Source: Siphonodentalium dalli (taxonomy: Eukaryota > Mollusca > Scaphopoda > Gadilida > Siphonodentaliidae). Taken from it: a stretch of DNA of 64,000 bases. Where the stretch lies: contig CP136069.1 in assembly GCA_032622095.1 (NCBI GenBank), positions 12,482,036-12,546,035 on the forward strand, read 5' to 3'. The translations under genes were made by a program, and so were the position numbers. Of the stretch, positions 42,388 through 55,927 are shown piece after piece (position 1 is the first letter of the stretch; the number at the start of each line of letters is the position of its first letter). Below the pieces are notes generated by a model. That model saw only the letters and a program-made list of their open reading frames with translations. It was not told the origin of the DNA and did no database searches.

Positions 42388-44335
42388 ATAGTAAAACCTC
42401 TCCAAATCGGATGCTCTATAAACCGAATCGCTCTCCATACCGACCAAATTGTCCGGTCCCAAATTCATCCAGTAGCATTCTCACTAAAAATTACCTCTGT
42501 AATCCAGAAACTCTCTATTCCGTATATCGGACAGCATTTCTAGTCCAAAAGTGAACGAATACAGGTGACGAATACATTAATTTTTACCTCCGAAGTCCGA
42601 ACGCAGAAAGCGATACCAACCGAACACACATTCGGCAGATTTGACGCTGAGCTCATGTTGGCTTCAGTGTATGTGGATCATTTATAAATTTAAATTTCTA
42701 GTCAAACATTCAAGTCTGAGTGGTCATTTTCGTGACTGCTCATTCACGGGGTAGTAACTGCTCCACGAGGCTGATACCTCTTCCGATCCCCAGTTCTTAT
42801 CCGACCTGGTCAAGGTGACTGAGGATTTTCCCATGGTAAATAACGCAAGTTTTACGCAACAGAGATATATATGCAGTTCATTTGTTGTATACACCTTGCC
42901 AGCTACCTCAAATATCAGGTTATATACTAGTTGGAAATTGTTAAGTAAATGTGGAATAGTAGAATTTATCCATTTTAAGAAATGTTCCAGTTCACTAGTG
43001 ATGGGTCCCAGTGTGCCAATACGGGTACATATAACTCTTAAGGCTATCAGAACGGTTTGATTATTTATTTACAACAAAGTCAATAATGTTCAATCATCGG
43101 CATCTGGGTTTCTCTTCCTGTCGTCTGCTTGGTTTAGGGTCTTCTTCCGTCTTCATAGGTTGGTGTGTCTGCTTGTTTTCTACTCGGTTGAGTTCCGGTT
43201 GAGTTTATCTTCCTGTCGTCTGCTCTTCTTCTTCCGTCGGCGCATCAGTGGGACGTTGTTAGAAATACAAGAGCATAATGTTTACCTTGTATTTTCGCCC
43301 ATTGCTCCACACTGCTCTTCTACGCGTCCGAGGCTTCTTGATACTCGCTGTGTGGTCAGATAGAACTGGTTATCGGTGTCGGCTTTCTTCTTACTAAATA
43401 CACAGAGGGCGTTAATGACGGCCCGGTGCATCTTCACGGCGAATCGGTTCCAGACGTACCTAGGGTAATCGGGCGATCGTCATCTCCCTATGCGTCCTAT
43501 AGACTCTTCTCCTTATCCATCACGCTGCGTTAGGTTTCGGTAGCTTTTCTAGGCGAGACATCTGGTCTCGCTAATCCTCAAGATCGTTCTGTTTACTCCC
43601 CAAATCATTTCCCTATGTATGTGTCGGGGATGGTTATTACATGGACGTCCGCTAATTCGTTTTGGTGCCCAGTACTTTGCGATCTAGATGTGGTCAACAG
43701 CGGCGCTGATATGTGTGGTAATCGAGCGCCCCTCTGACTTAGAGATTGCCTGTCTTCTTCCCGGGTTGAAAGTTATGTCCCTGGGGTTGTCTTGGCACAC
43801 CAGTTCACCATTGATAAGATCCGTTCACTACCCGAACATCTATGCAACAGATTTTTGGTAAAATAAGTGTGCACATATGTTTGAACTAAAACTTCACACT
43901 AGACTCACGTTTGTTTGAATTTAATCGCTGATGGTTATTGCGATACGGTAGTTTGATACATGGTGTAAAGCACGTTTTGGACCAAGTACAAAAAACTCGC
44001 AAGTGAACTGGACACGGATCTATAGTGAACTGGACCGAAAATCACAAGAGGATCTTTTCTAATGGAGCAGTTCCTACCCTGTGTCATTCGTTGATTAAAA
44101 CTGTACTGGTAACAATACACTAACATCATGTACGTTTAGCTAATTAGTGTTGTTATTTATATTTGATTCGGTACTTTATTGAATAAATTTTAATTAATCA
44201 ATAATGAATCGTTCTTCGACAACGACGTCAATCATGATACATTCCGATCGTAGTGCTATTTTCTATAAACCGAACACCTCTCTAATCTGAATAGAAGGGC
44301 TGGTCTGAAGGATGTTCGGTTTGGAGAGGTAATAA
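42388..44335. mobile_element. Tigger/pogo-like remnant (tentative)
   Basis: The left end GTAAAACCTCTCCAAATCGG and the right end TTCGGTTTGGAGAGGTAATA form an imperfect inverted pair, with several internal CCGAAC/CTCTCC motifs near both ends, as in Tigger/pogo relatives. About 1.95 kb. I could not find a transposase frame inside; the interior may be degraded or replaced. TA flanks are possible but not decisive. Confidence 0.5.
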
Positions 44336-44595
44336 TAATAAAGATCCGCTATCTGATTTTTAATTGATAGACATAAAACAGCAGTGTATTTTAAGTGTAT
44401 CAATGAAAAAAATCAGATTGCTGATCTTTGTTACATACATGTTTACTATTTATTTTTGCTGGTCACCAGAAACAAAAATAGACTTACATGTAGGCTTAAT
44501 CATTACCAGAATTGTTCAAAAACAAATCATTGATATATACAGACATACCCAATATGGTGGCCAAATCATAAGTTATTTATTGGAATAACTATTAA

Positions 44596-44873
44596 CCCTT
44601 TCATGACTGGAGCTTCCTGAAATTTTGTGAAAACCCTGTGCCAATGCATTCTCTTATATATGTGAGTGGCCCATAGGGCGCCTCGCATATATAAGAGAAT
44701 GCATTGGCCTATATTTACAATGATATTGCAAGCCAATATTTACCTTGATCTTGCAAGCCAGTGCATTTTCTTATATTTGCAAGGTTCCCTATGGTGAACT
44801 TGCATACATTGTATATATACTGGCACTTTAATGTCGTTCATGCTGCACCAGCAAAGCTCACTTCATGAACGGG
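44596..44873. mobile_element. TTAA MITE, CCCTTTCATGA family
   Basis: Flanked by TTAA at 44592-44595 and 44874-44877, termini CCCTTTCATGA and TTCATGAACGGG. Hairpin module at 44640-44708 (loop region changed) and a strongly diverged second hairpin at 44757-44826 with the same layout. Third TIR family with this hairpin. Confidence 0.82.
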
Positions 44874-44969
44874 TTAATCATTATCAGAATTGTTCAAAAA
44901 CAAATCATTGATATACAATTACCCAATATGGTGGCCACATCATAAGTTATTTATTGGAATAACTATTAA

Positions 44970-45092
44970 CCCTTTGAGTGCCAGGTCCGATTTTTGTATC
45001 AACCCATATACCATGTGCCAATGCATTCTCTCATATATGCGAGTCGACCAAAGGTCGCCTCGCATATATAAGAGAATGCATTGGCCTAACAA

Positions 45093-45123
<31 letters not shown>

Positions 45124-45206
45124 TTTTAATAATTCATTCTTATATTCTTAACAGACTTATTTTGTAGGTTTAGGGCCGATGAGATCGGCCACTTGCACTC
45201 AAAGGG
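44970..45206. mobile_element. TTAA MITE, CCCTTTGAGTGCC family, copy 2
   Basis: Flanked by intact TTAA at 44966-44969 and 45207-45210. Termini CCCTTTGAGTGCCAGG and CTTGCACTCAAAGGG. Hairpin at 45017-45085, then a poly(T) run. Better preserved than the copy at 41659. Confidence 0.88.
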
Positions 45207-45230
45207 TTAAAGGCCCATTTAATTTTCGAG

Positions 45231-45660
45231 TCACCCGCTGGAGTCACTGATTATTTTTACGTACGCTCACGCAACAGTATGGCGATCAGTCAGATTCGTA
45301 GGTTGGTGTCACCCTACCGATTTCACTCCATGACGTCACACTTACGCAGTACATGCCGGCGACGTTACAGAGTAGATTATAGAGTTGACGCCCTTGGCAC
45401 TGACTTCCGCCGTCGCCCATTAACTAAATTTGCCACAGTATATTCGCCATGTACCTTTCCGAAATCACAAAACACCACACTGTTATCCCCTAAATAAAAT
45501 TATTGAAGATTGTAATTGTCTTTTTTTGCTCACATTAAATTAAATTAAATTAAATAAATTAAGTAAAATACAGTGAAATTATTTTTTAAATTATTTTTTA
45601 TTACATTTTTGCGCACGTTGGCATCTCTCTGAGTGCATTCTAGTTTTATAGTGCCTTGAT
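45231..45660 (+). repeat. Dispersed element, short copy
   Basis: Shares both ends with 48345-49300 in inverse orientation: CAACAGTATGGCGATCAG near the left and GCGCACGTTGGCATCTCTCT near the right. This copy has lost ~500 bp of interior. Class unknown. A 72-codon arginine-rich frame inside is not recognised. Confidence 0.65.
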
Positions 45661-46110
45661 ATACGGTCTTAAAGCTACTCAATCCGATCAGATGCTCCTA
45701 AATTAATATTTCATTGGCTTCGGGGGTAAAAAATATTTGATCCATCCATCAACACTCAGATGGATCAGATTTCTATTTTTGAAGTGGGCCTTTATAGTTT
45801 TCATTTTTCTATATAAACATGATTACTACATGTACATTACAACTTCCAAAATATTTACGATCTCATGATTCACTAAATCAAATTCTAAATTTCATGTATC
45901 AGTCAATCAATACTTCAAACATGTCCATGTGCATCACTCAATGGAACTTTCCACACATATTCATTAGTGGGAGGAGCTTACCGTTGCTATGGAACAAGGC
46001 GTCTGCAGAAACAGTTTAGTATGACAGTGCTGCATATTTGAAGGTAATGGGTTCAAACCCATATTCAGACTGATACGCTTCCTAACTCTCGGTGAAAGAG
46101 CTTCCTTTTA

Positions 46111-46200
46111 GGATGTCCCCGTAGTGGATAGGTTGTGGATAAGATCATCACAATCTGGTCTAGACGAGGTTGGCGCGGGTTCGAACCCCGGCATGGATGA
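46111..46200 (+). repeat. tRNA-like SINE head (tentative)
   Basis: CCGTAGTGGATAGG resembles a pol III A box, and GGTTCGAACCCC at about 46180 a B box, about 60 bp apart. The stems do not fold into a clean tRNA, so a tRNA-derived SINE or tRNA relic is more likely than a functional tRNA. Confidence 0.45.
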
Positions 46201-46329
46201 AAATCGGGACCGATTTTCAGGGTTGATTTGGTTTGTACAATTCCATTTCGATAGGTAATGAGAATTTGTTCACACTCACTGAGTTAAGCAAATATGAGCA
46301 ATGAATACTCATACTGAGTCCGTGCCTCC

Positions 46330-46420
46330 ATAACTCTGACATATATATATAAAAGCCAACGGTCAGATGCTCGTAGCCCGTTTATATATAACCATGGGTA
46401 TATGCCAGATATAACCACAC
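46330..46420. repeat. Dispersed repeat, GGTCAGATGCTCG motif
   Basis: CGTTTATATATAACCATG with GGTCAGATGCTCG recurs at 10700-10745 and, inverted, at 54585-54640. Nature unknown. Confidence 0.5.
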
Positions 46421-46719
46421 ACAAAAACGCCGTGCTTTTGACCTGTGTATTTATCCATGGTGTGTGTGCATTTGGTTGTCCGTAACCTGGTGCCCGGTGT
46501 TATTGCTTTGAAAGGTAATCATGTTCGACTGGTGTTGTTAGATTGGTAATGAGATTAGCGGTTTCTATGTCTTGTCTGGTCAGATTTAATGTTTGAACTT
46601 TGTCTGAAATAGACGAACATTTTATACTAGAATTTGCTCAACAGGAGCGCAGGGAAAACCCACGTCGAGTTGCATGGTTTAAGGGTTTTTAGAAAAAGTA
46701 TTTATATGATATATCTATA

Positions 46720-47600
46720 TTTGCGATTGTCTGTCTGTGTTCTATAGAAATTCACGGGGGACCATCTAGTGGCACCAAATGGGTCTAACAGGGGTAACTT
46801 TTTTACGAGGAAGATAATGGTGCGGGTTAGAATGTTCTAAACTGACGCTGTTGTTGTCAGGGGCAGAAACGACGGAGGGGTAGCAAAAACATTTGTCGCT
46901 GATTTCCACCAAACTTATACATTATCATATCCATGATATGAGGAATCAAATGGTGTGGTTTAGAGATGTCAAAGGTGGCGCCATTCGAGACAGGGGTGCA
47001 CGGAAGGGAGAGGAACACCAAAAGTGATAACAACTATTTTAGCGCCGATTTCCACCAAATTAATACGCGTTCTTCTCCATGATTCTAATCGTGTGATTCA
47101 AAGATGCCAAACTGGTGCCGTTTGGGTTAGAGATGGCGGGGGGTACAACATTTGATAATAATTTCTTCAGTCGTCAATTACCACCAAACTTATAAATAAC
47201 CATCTCCGTGATATCAGGAGTCTATATTTCTCATAGTTCTCCATGCTGTCAAAAGAAAGTTCATTCGTGTCAAGGGTGCCGATTTCCACCAAATTGATTC
47301 ACATTCTGTTCCTTGATACGAGGAATCTAATCGGGTGACTTAAAGACGCCAAATTGGTGGCGTTTGGGTCAGGGTTGGAGAGAGAGGAGGGGCACTACCA
47401 TTGATAAAAATGTGATAGTCGCCAATATACACCAGTTATATTTAGTCATCTCCGTAAGACAGATTTTGGCGTTCAAATTCCACAACCTCGACAAATGGTG
47501 ATCGAATTAAATCACTCGAACAGTTATATCTTCTCACTGTCATTTTTATATGGGGACGGGAATCAGGGCATTCATATAGTGAGCTAGCAAAGAAGATACG
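46720..47600. repeat. Degenerate tandem block, part 1
   Basis: Diverged units with GATTTCCACCAAATTGATAC, GTGTGATTTAAAGACGCCAAA and GTTGGAGAGAGAGG motifs. The same block continues at 49300-50560. The intervening 47600-49300 includes the long copy of the 45231 element and unassigned sequence. Confidence 0.6.
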
Positions 47601-48344
47601 TAGAAGAAAGCATTAAAAGTATATATCTTTCTATTTAATAGATACATTTATTCTCGCACAATGAGGGACCTTTCTAAATGAACCAACAAGATCGATGGCC
47701 AACAAAACGTTATCGTGAACTGGAGGTACTGTCAGCTTTCAGTGTACTCGGACATGTCGACACGGTAATCAGAAAGTGTTTGTGACGACAGTTTATGTGT
47801 AAAATCGACACAACTGACCACAGCAAGTGACTCGGGCACTTTTGAAAACATCCACGGCGCCAACAGCTGACAGTTTCTGTCAACTCAAGAATGACTCTGG
47901 CTTGCCGTTAAAAGCTATATACATTGTACGCGTTTGGTCGGGCTCTGACATGTACCAGCAATCAAAGTCCGCGCCTTGTTTATACTTAACATCGTTTCGC
48001 AAGAAAATGTCTTGTTCCATTTCGGGGTGTATGCGTACCTGGTATATACATAATTATGCTACAGTAGGCTTGCCCTGCACACACACACATACCCTCACAC
48101 ACACACACACACATATAATCTCGGCATGTTAACAAGGAACAAACTTTGTTTTATGAGTTCTATTATGAAGGCACCCCATTCGTGAATTTAACAAAAATCT
48201 CAATTTCAAACTATCAATTTGAACGAATAAAGTCATCCCTATAACCGATGTATGCTCTAGTATTATGACAACAACAACTCTTTACCCTCACAAAATTTAT
48301 ATCTATATTGGCAAATGTCTGCCTGTTACATAACATATATAACT

Positions 48345-49300
48345 AGAATGCACTCAGAGAGATGCCAACGTGCGCAAAAATGTAATAAACAATAATTTAA
48401 AAAATAATTTCACTGTATTTTACTTAATTTATTTTATTTAATTTAATGTTAGCAAAAAAAGACAATTACCATTTCTCATTTCATCACAGATAAAAGGCAA
48501 ATTACTATATTAATCATTTAAGTAATTAAAACCAATTCCATGTTGTTGATTTTCATTTTCCGATAGTCAAAGTTGACCAAAGGAGCAATTATAAGAAATA
48601 ATTAGTACTATTTTTGTAAATATTGATAGCAGCCAATATGCAACAATAAATATCAATAATTAATCAATAATTAATCAATAACGATCATTTTATGTAATAA
48701 TAAACTCTTCAAACGGTGTTTGTGTTAACAAATGCGTTTTGTTTTGTGTTACGTCATTCGTCGTATTTGACCCGGAACTCTGCTGAAGGTTAGGCTATTC
48801 AGCCTATTGCGTCGAATTACGAAATCGCGTTTTGAATGTCTCTCTTTTCCCGCACGATAAAAAGAGGTCTTCGCACGAACCAAAAATGATAAAACTTCCC
48901 AATTATAAGTGAAAATACCCAAATGAAGGAGTCTATGTAGGTCCCGAAGGAGTCTATAGACTCTTTGATGTAGATTTCTGATGGAGAAAATGTAGGTCGA
49001 TCTATTTTTGTCATAACTCTGACGAATTTTGACCTGGGAGAAAAAATCGAAATCGAGGCCAACTACGAGCATGCCAGTTTTAAATATAGAAACAGTGAAT
49101 CCTGACAAATGGCGATATCGGCGACAAACAAATAATCGAAAACAACACATAAAATAAACATAGCAAAAACGCGGCACAGTAAAAATGTCAGAACGCCACG
49201 AGGTTTTACGTCGTTTTTGGTGACGTCATGGAGTGTGACACCAAGCTACGAACGAATCTGTCTGATCGCCATACTGTTGCGCGAGCGCACGTAATAATCT
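48345..49300 (-). repeat. Dispersed element, long copy
   Basis: Inverse orientation to 45231-45660 and about 950 bp long. It interrupts the degenerate tandem block at its right side. Internal minus-strand frames of 142 and 81 codons are not recognised. Confidence 0.65.
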
Positions 49301-50560
49301 CCATATCAGGAGTCTATATCTAATGGTGCATACAACTGTCAAGAGTGGCGTCATTCGAGTCAGGGTTGGACTGAAGGGAGAGAGGCACCAAGATTGATAA
49401 CAAAAAATTTAGCTCCGATTTCCAACAAATTGATACATATTCTTGTCTATGATACGACGAGTCTAATCGTGTGATTTAAAGACGCCAAAATTGGTGCCGG
49501 TTGGATGAGAGATGGGGGGGGGGGGTAATAAATTTAACAACAATTTGATTATTCGCCGATTACCAGCAAACTTATATATAATCATCTCCGTGATAGCAGG
49601 AGTCTAATTGTGTGATTGAAATATGTCAAAAGTTTGAGCCAGGGGTGGTAGAGGGACACACAAATTAGCTCCGATTTCCTCAAATTGATACATATTCTTC
49701 TCCGTGATGTGAGGAATCTAATCGTGTCGTTTAAATACGCCAAATTGTTGCGTTGGGTGAGAGATGGGGCACTGAACTGGATAAGAATTTGTTTAGTCGC
49801 GGATTTCCACCAGTTATATATATTCATCTTCATAATAAATCTAATTGAATGGTCTAAATATGTCAAAAGTGGCACCGCTTGAGTCAGGGATGGGGAGGGG
49901 AAGGTCACCGAAATTGATAAAAAATATGTTTAGCGCCAATTTCCACCACATTCACATATATACGCGTTCTTCTCCAATGACACGAGAAATAAAGTGGTGT
50001 GGGTTAAAGACGCCACCTTTGGTACCTGTATTTGCGAACGTCTGACTGTCTTTGTTCTATATAACTTCACGAGGGACCAAAGCGGTAACTTAAAGATAAT
50101 GGTGCGGGTTATAATCATCTAAAGTAACTATGTTGTGGCAGGGGCAGAAAGGGAGAGAGGCAGCAAAAATTATGAAATAGTTTTGTCGCCGATTTCCACC
50201 AATCTTATACAAAATAATCTCCATTACGTGTCGCCCCTCGAGTCACAGAGGTAAGAGGGGAACCAAAATTGATAACAAAACATATATATTTCTAGCGCCG
50301 TTTCCACCAAATTGATACATATCATTGTACCAGAAGTCTAATTTACGTGGTTTAAATATGTCAAAAGTGACGCCGTTAGAGCTATGAATGGGGAGGGACA
50401 CCAAAGCCTGATAAATTATGTTTAGCACTAATTTCCACCATATTCATACACGTTGTTCGCCAATGATATGAGAAATCAAATCATGTTGGCCAAAAGACGC
50501 CACATTTGGTGCCGTTTAGTTCAGGAATGGAGAGAGGAGGGGTATTACCATTGATAAATT
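49300..50560. repeat. Degenerate tandem block, part 2
   Basis: Continuation of the units at 46720-47600, still with CCGATTTCC, ATTGATACATATTCTTCTCC and AAGACGCCAAA motifs. No gene seen. Confidence 0.6.
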
Positions 50561-52500
50561 AAGTTACTTGAGCAATTATATCTTCTCAACTGGCATATTT
50601 GTATGGGTATATCTGAACGATGCAGGTGATTTATTTCATGTTTTGGAACAGACGCATAGCTTATATAACATAAAAGCTTAAAATTTCGCTCTGTGTCCGG
50701 CACATGCAGCTGATATATAGCAATATTTATTTTTAAACTGAAAATAATTTGCCAGTATAGCACCATGAATAGAGGAGCACCTGGCAATTTCTTTAAAACA
50801 TCTTCATGGCGATATGATAACCAGGTGTCCTCAAAATCTTAGTCTAACCCACTAGATGTATTTATACATATATGTGTAAAACACATTTGTCCTCTTTTAT
50901 TTATTTTTTTTGCGAACTAATCTTTTTGTGATATTCATGTTTTGATCACAATAAAAATATTTATAATAAAAAAACAAACAAACATCGCTTGCAACCACAT
51001 CAACTGTACTATTAAAAAAGTGTTAACTGCAACTGAAGTTCGCACATTTGTAAATAAATACTTCTTCATTGGTGTGACGAATTAGTCGCGATATACAAAA
51101 TTACAATGACTCCGACAACTTGTGAACCACTACATACAAGAACACCATAGTCAGAAATGGTAACGCGCTCAAGATCATACATTATACATGTATACCCATG
51201 ATTGTAATTATAGAATATAAAATATATTGGTTTCACGAATGACCAACTCATAGATTTAATCGCCTTGCACTTCTTGGCATCCGAATAACAATTGAAATTC
51301 CCAACTACACCTTTTACCGGACTCGGCCTCCGGGTCGCAGTTCGACTTTTAATCCGCCCAAAAATTCCCATTCTATAAATAAAACGCCCATGCTCCCATG
51401 TAATTAAGAAACAGCGAAACATTATACACGCGGAGCGCGGAATAATCCTCGTAATAGAATGACGTTTTGTGAATCCATTTGGATAAACAATTTATGAGAA
51501 TACGTGTAACTTATGAGCAAGAGTATTCTCAATTCCCACCAAATGTCCACAGCTAAGGGTATCACACCATATTAACATGTGCAACGCCGGGTAACCCTGC
51601 TAGGATATAACAGATGCGACTGCATCCAATTTGGGTTTATTGGGATGTCTTTAGTGTAGTTTTGTGGTCATGAGAGCTCATTCCCTCCCTGATTGCTGCT
51701 CCATATGTGGTCTTCTCCTTTAAAATATATATCCGATTTCAAACAGGGGTGGCGCCAAGATATCCCCGATTGAGGGGCTATACGATTCCCCGACAGGGGC
51801 GAGCTTTAGCTACCGGGTTGACCATTGTATATCTCACCGACCGGGGTGGCAATCCCTCCCCGACAAGGGTGTGGATTTAGCTCCCTGACCCCTCCCCGGG
51901 TGCCACCCAACATAATTTAGTACCGACGATTTCTTCTATGCAGTCAAACCTAATGCAACATTAGTTGGAAAATTCACACCAAAATTAGGTTGAAATTGTT
52001 CTCGTAGTTTGATTTTCCAACAATTTCTTATTGATGAATTTGTTGTTTTTAGACCAAAATTTTCATTTGCAAAATTCTGGACTGAAATGCCCATCAGTTG
52101 GAAATTTTCAAACCTAAGGGTGAGTGTCAGGTTGAAAATTTCCCCGAATTGGAAAGCTTGAGGCCAGTCTAGATGCTAGGGTTGTCAAATTTTCATGTTC
52201 AGATTTTCAAAAGGTTCTCACATCGGGCCGAACCATCGTCCGACCCGTGTCCCCTTGACAGTTACTTTAAGAAAAAATAAATCAGGGTGTAAATTTGTCA
52301 GGCGTTATACCACTAGATGTTAGGATTTTTTAATCTCATACTGGGCCAAACCATCCTTTTCATCCCCCTGCTTGGCTAGTGGCCACAAGACTACTGGTCC
52401 ATTTAGAAATAATTTAGAATAGTCTACCATATAGTAGTCTGTGAGGGAACCTTTGGGAAAAATCAAAGCCCCATGCAGGGGGGGGGGTGAAAATTGAATT
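50561..52500. other. Gene-free stretch
   Basis: Includes an inverted copy (51930-52200) of the GTTGGAAA dispersed repeat seen at 9590-9860, and a CGGGCCGAACC motif matching 9514-9535 in the opposite sense. No gene recognised. Confidence 0.45.
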
Positions 52501-52589
52501 ACGCAATTTTGTGTGTTTGGTGTGGTTCAATGGGGTGGGTTGCAGTTGGAAATTCCAAGGTGGAAACCCCCCAACGAAAACCATCTAGC

Positions 52590-53765
52590 CAAGTCCCGAG
52601 TGCAAAATATCCCATATATTATTAGACTATTTGCTAACGATACGTCCATATTTCTGCCTATTAAAGACCCGATACAAAGTGCTAAAATAATGCAAAAACG
52701 ATATAAACACACTGGAAGCATGGTCGAAGAGATGACTAGTAAAATTCAATGCCAGTAAATCAGAAGCTATGTGCATATCACGCAAACAAAACACTTTGAA
52801 TCACCCAAACTTTTATATGAACAATGTCCCATTAAACACAGTATCAAACCACAAACACCTTGGTGTCGTTTTGAAAACAATTGCTCATGGAAGGCCCATA
52901 TTGCGTCTATATCTAAACTTGCATGGTATCGAATATCTATGCTACAAAAACAAAAATACGTTCTTAATAGAGAAACCCTAGAAAAATGTTATTTCACTCT
53001 TGTAAGACCAATCATATAATACGCAAACGTTATCTGGGACAATTGCACATTAGCAGAATCTGACAAGTTGGAAGATATACAACTAGAAGCTGCGCGTATC
53101 GTAACAGGATGTACCAGATCCACGAGTAATAATAACCTTAAAATTGAAGCAGGTTGGGAGACTCTAAAAAGAGACGTGAAAATTCGAAACTTTATTTATA
53201 TCACAAAATAATTTATAACTCGGCCCCGGAGTACCTACAAAACTTAGTGCCCCCACTTGTATCCGAAGTATCGAAAATTAATAACCGCAACTCAAAAAAC
53301 TTTCGCCTACCCCCATTTAATGCCAATTCACACGACCGGTCATTCATATTAAATACAGCAGCCCTCTGGAATTCACTGCCGATGAGCACGTGTACGCGAC
53401 ATAGTGAATTACGACGAATTTAGAACAACAATAAACACTAGTCATAAAAAGAAGAACTCACGCTTCAAATATTGTTACACAAGAAAAGCACAAGTAATCC
53501 ACACACGTCTTAGAAACTATTGCAGTGATCTAAACGCGCACAAATACCAAAATTATATCTCTGTCACTGATCGCTGTGTTTATGGCCAAATAGAAGATAG
53601 CTACCACTACATATTCCAATGTCGGCGTTACCGTTCACATATAGGCAAATTCTTCTTGGAAAGATCCCAGACGCAATAGTTCCCTCAGTTTATATTTTCC
53701 TCAATGGCGACGATACAGTGAGTCTACAAACGAATTTAACTATTTTTGAAGAATTACGCTGATTG
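52590..53765 (+). pseudogene. Jockey-like non-LTR retrotransposon RT, 3' end
   Basis: C-terminal part of a reverse transcriptase spread over several frames. The catalytic box reads FANDT where family members have FADDT. Then come HKHLGVVLK, CSWKAHIASISK, YFTLVRPII, AARIVTGCTRST, GWETL, PEYLQNLVPPLVSEVS and ALWNSLP, a pattern typical of jockey/CR1-type elements in molluscs. A Cys/His-like end (YHYIFQCRRY) precedes the final stop near 53762. At least three frameshifts and two in-frame stops make it dead; the 5' part is missing. Confidence 0.88.
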
Positions 53766-54930
53766 ATAACATCTCAGCTGGCTGAGCCGCCATATTTCGT
53801 CAGCCACGAACGTCGGGACTGAGCCGGCTAAGCTAGTTAACCAGCCACGAAATCGTTTGAGCCAGTCGCGAAAACTATTTGTCGTGGCTTCGGGGTCTAT
53901 TTTGAGCATCATACCTAACATGTAATAAAACGAAAGATCCGTTCCATTCCACTCCCTCCACCACCCCCTCCATCTGTGTCTTCTTATCTTAAATTCTCCT
54001 CTTATTCTTTATACCCAACAAATCCCAGGACCCATGTTAATATCCGAATTATCTATCTAATGTCCGGTCCCGACACTATCGTCAAATTCCATGATGATTT
54101 ATATATATTATACAGGGGCCCTTGATGATACATGGGGAGAACGACACCCGAAAAGCCATGTGCTTACTTTCTACCAGATATATCATATATTACCATATCC
54201 ATTATATCAGTTCCTTGTGTACTCCCTTGTTCAATGTATATTATGTAACTATTATATATTTGGTGGATAAATAAACAATGTTTAAACCAAAATATCCCAG
54301 ACTCAACCAGGAGTGCCCCTCGCGACATAGTTTCTGCTTTCGGCATTGGCCTATTTGTTTTCTATCCGAGAATACACTGCACCGGTGGCAATATATTGAC
54401 CATTATCTAAATGAAAACGCTTCCGTGGCGATCATACGGTAACAACGTCTTGCTGCAAGTTAGACGATAATTGTGTTGTAGAAATGATACGGATGACCGA
54501 TTGTCAAAAAACGCAACATCAAAATACACAGGGCAAGGCTTATCGATCCAAACTGTGGAGTGTGTTCTCATTGTGTATTTCTCGCATATACCCATGGTTA
54601 TATATAAACGGGCTACGAGCATCTGACCGCAAGTGTTTGTCTGCATATGTGTATCTGTGTTTATCTGCCAAGGCTTTTGGCGCGTCTGTAATATCTCTCT
54701 TAAACACCTGATCGCACTCAAATTTTGAACATGTCTGGCGGCACGTCTTAGAATACGACAAGCAAAATTACAGGCCGATCGATTAAGGAGAACATGAGAT
54801 ATAGCACGCTTTCTAAGGGTTATCAAGCAATATACAGTTTTAATCGGGAGATGAAAAGCACGGTGTGATAAATTTAGAGTTACGCCACTTGGATCGATAG
54901 CATCATAGCGATGCATTTACCCACATGCAC
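53766..54930. other. Unannotated stretch
   Basis: Contains an inverted copy of the dispersed GGTCAGATGCTCG motif at 54585-54640. The 169-codon minus frame (54407-54916) has no recognised domain. Confidence 0.35.
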
Positions 54931-55013
54931 CTGGGGAAAATTACTAAAATACCAATATAGACTATTATACTGGAATAGTCTATATTGGTATTTTAGTAAT
55001 TTTCCTCAGGGGC
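54931..55013. repeat. Perfect-looking hairpin
   Basis: GAAAATTACTAAAATACCAA with TTGGTATTTTAGTAATTTTC, stem about 38 bp, loop around TATACTGG. No target duplication seen. Confidence 0.85.
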
Positions 55014-55923
55014 CTATGCATTTGCCATCAGTGAAATCCATCCAATTTTGATGGGCAATCCCCTAGTATGATAATAATACACTCGGGATCATACCATCTT
55101 TTCGTCTTCATTTGTGAAAAGTGTAGATCAATCTTTAATATTTGGTGATGGGCAGTTATCCGATTCCCAGTGGTTCATTTGCAGGGTTGTTCAGATAATA
55201 AGTTCAACAAATAATCTTATGGTTATTACACATGTAGATGAATACCAATAGAAATGAACAAAAAGGGGTTCGACCGATCCGACTTGAATTTGGTATGTAG
55301 GCTTACTTTGATCCCGGGAACAATATGGGCGGGTCCAATTTCACATGCGATCATGTCCTTGACATTGACCTCGCTCATATAGGCATGTTTCTGGACCGAT
55401 CCCAGACGGAGGCGATCACAAAGAAATCCCTAAATAGCCCGGACGAAGTCGGGCATCAGCTAGTACTAAATATTTGAATGTATGGAAGATTTTTTTATTT
55501 TCTGTATGGAAGATTTTTTTTTAAATCCAAGGTCCATCATTCTGAGGAAATCAATGCAATTGTATCCATTTCACAAACAAGAGCCGTAGCTCTGGATAAT
55601 AAAATCCGAAAATTAACACCCAAGTTACAAGGTGATATGTGTATGATCAGACGGACACAAAATTCAAAATTTCAAAGTCATACAAGGTCCGTAACTTTTG
55701 TAAAAATTCATGGACAAAACCGGTAGTATCTTGAGTATCCGTTCCGCCAACATGTGCTATCAGCCTATCAACATGCCAAAGGACAACAACATCTGAAAGT
55801 TAACATCCGAGTTACAAGGTGATATGTTCAGATAGACGACCCGACAGAAAGAGCCCTCAGCTATGTGCCCCGAAACTCCTGAGGAGTCGGGAACATAATA
55901 ACTACAAACGATAATGAGCCTCA
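55014..55923. other. Gene-free stretch
   Basis: Repeats of GGTGATATGT and AAGTTACAAGG type near 55620 and 55810. No gene recognised. Confidence 0.35.
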
Positions 55924-55927
55924 TTAA

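Noticed and set aside
42388-44335. Intact Tigger transposase
   Set aside because: Only the terminal motifs look right; none of the internal frames shows a DDE or HTH pattern.
46111-46200. Functional tRNA gene
   Set aside because: A and B box-like motifs are present but acceptor and T stems do not pair properly; called only as a tentative SINE head.
54407-54916. 169-codon minus-strand frame
   Set aside because: Crosses dispersed repeats, no domain or codon pattern, no promoter context.
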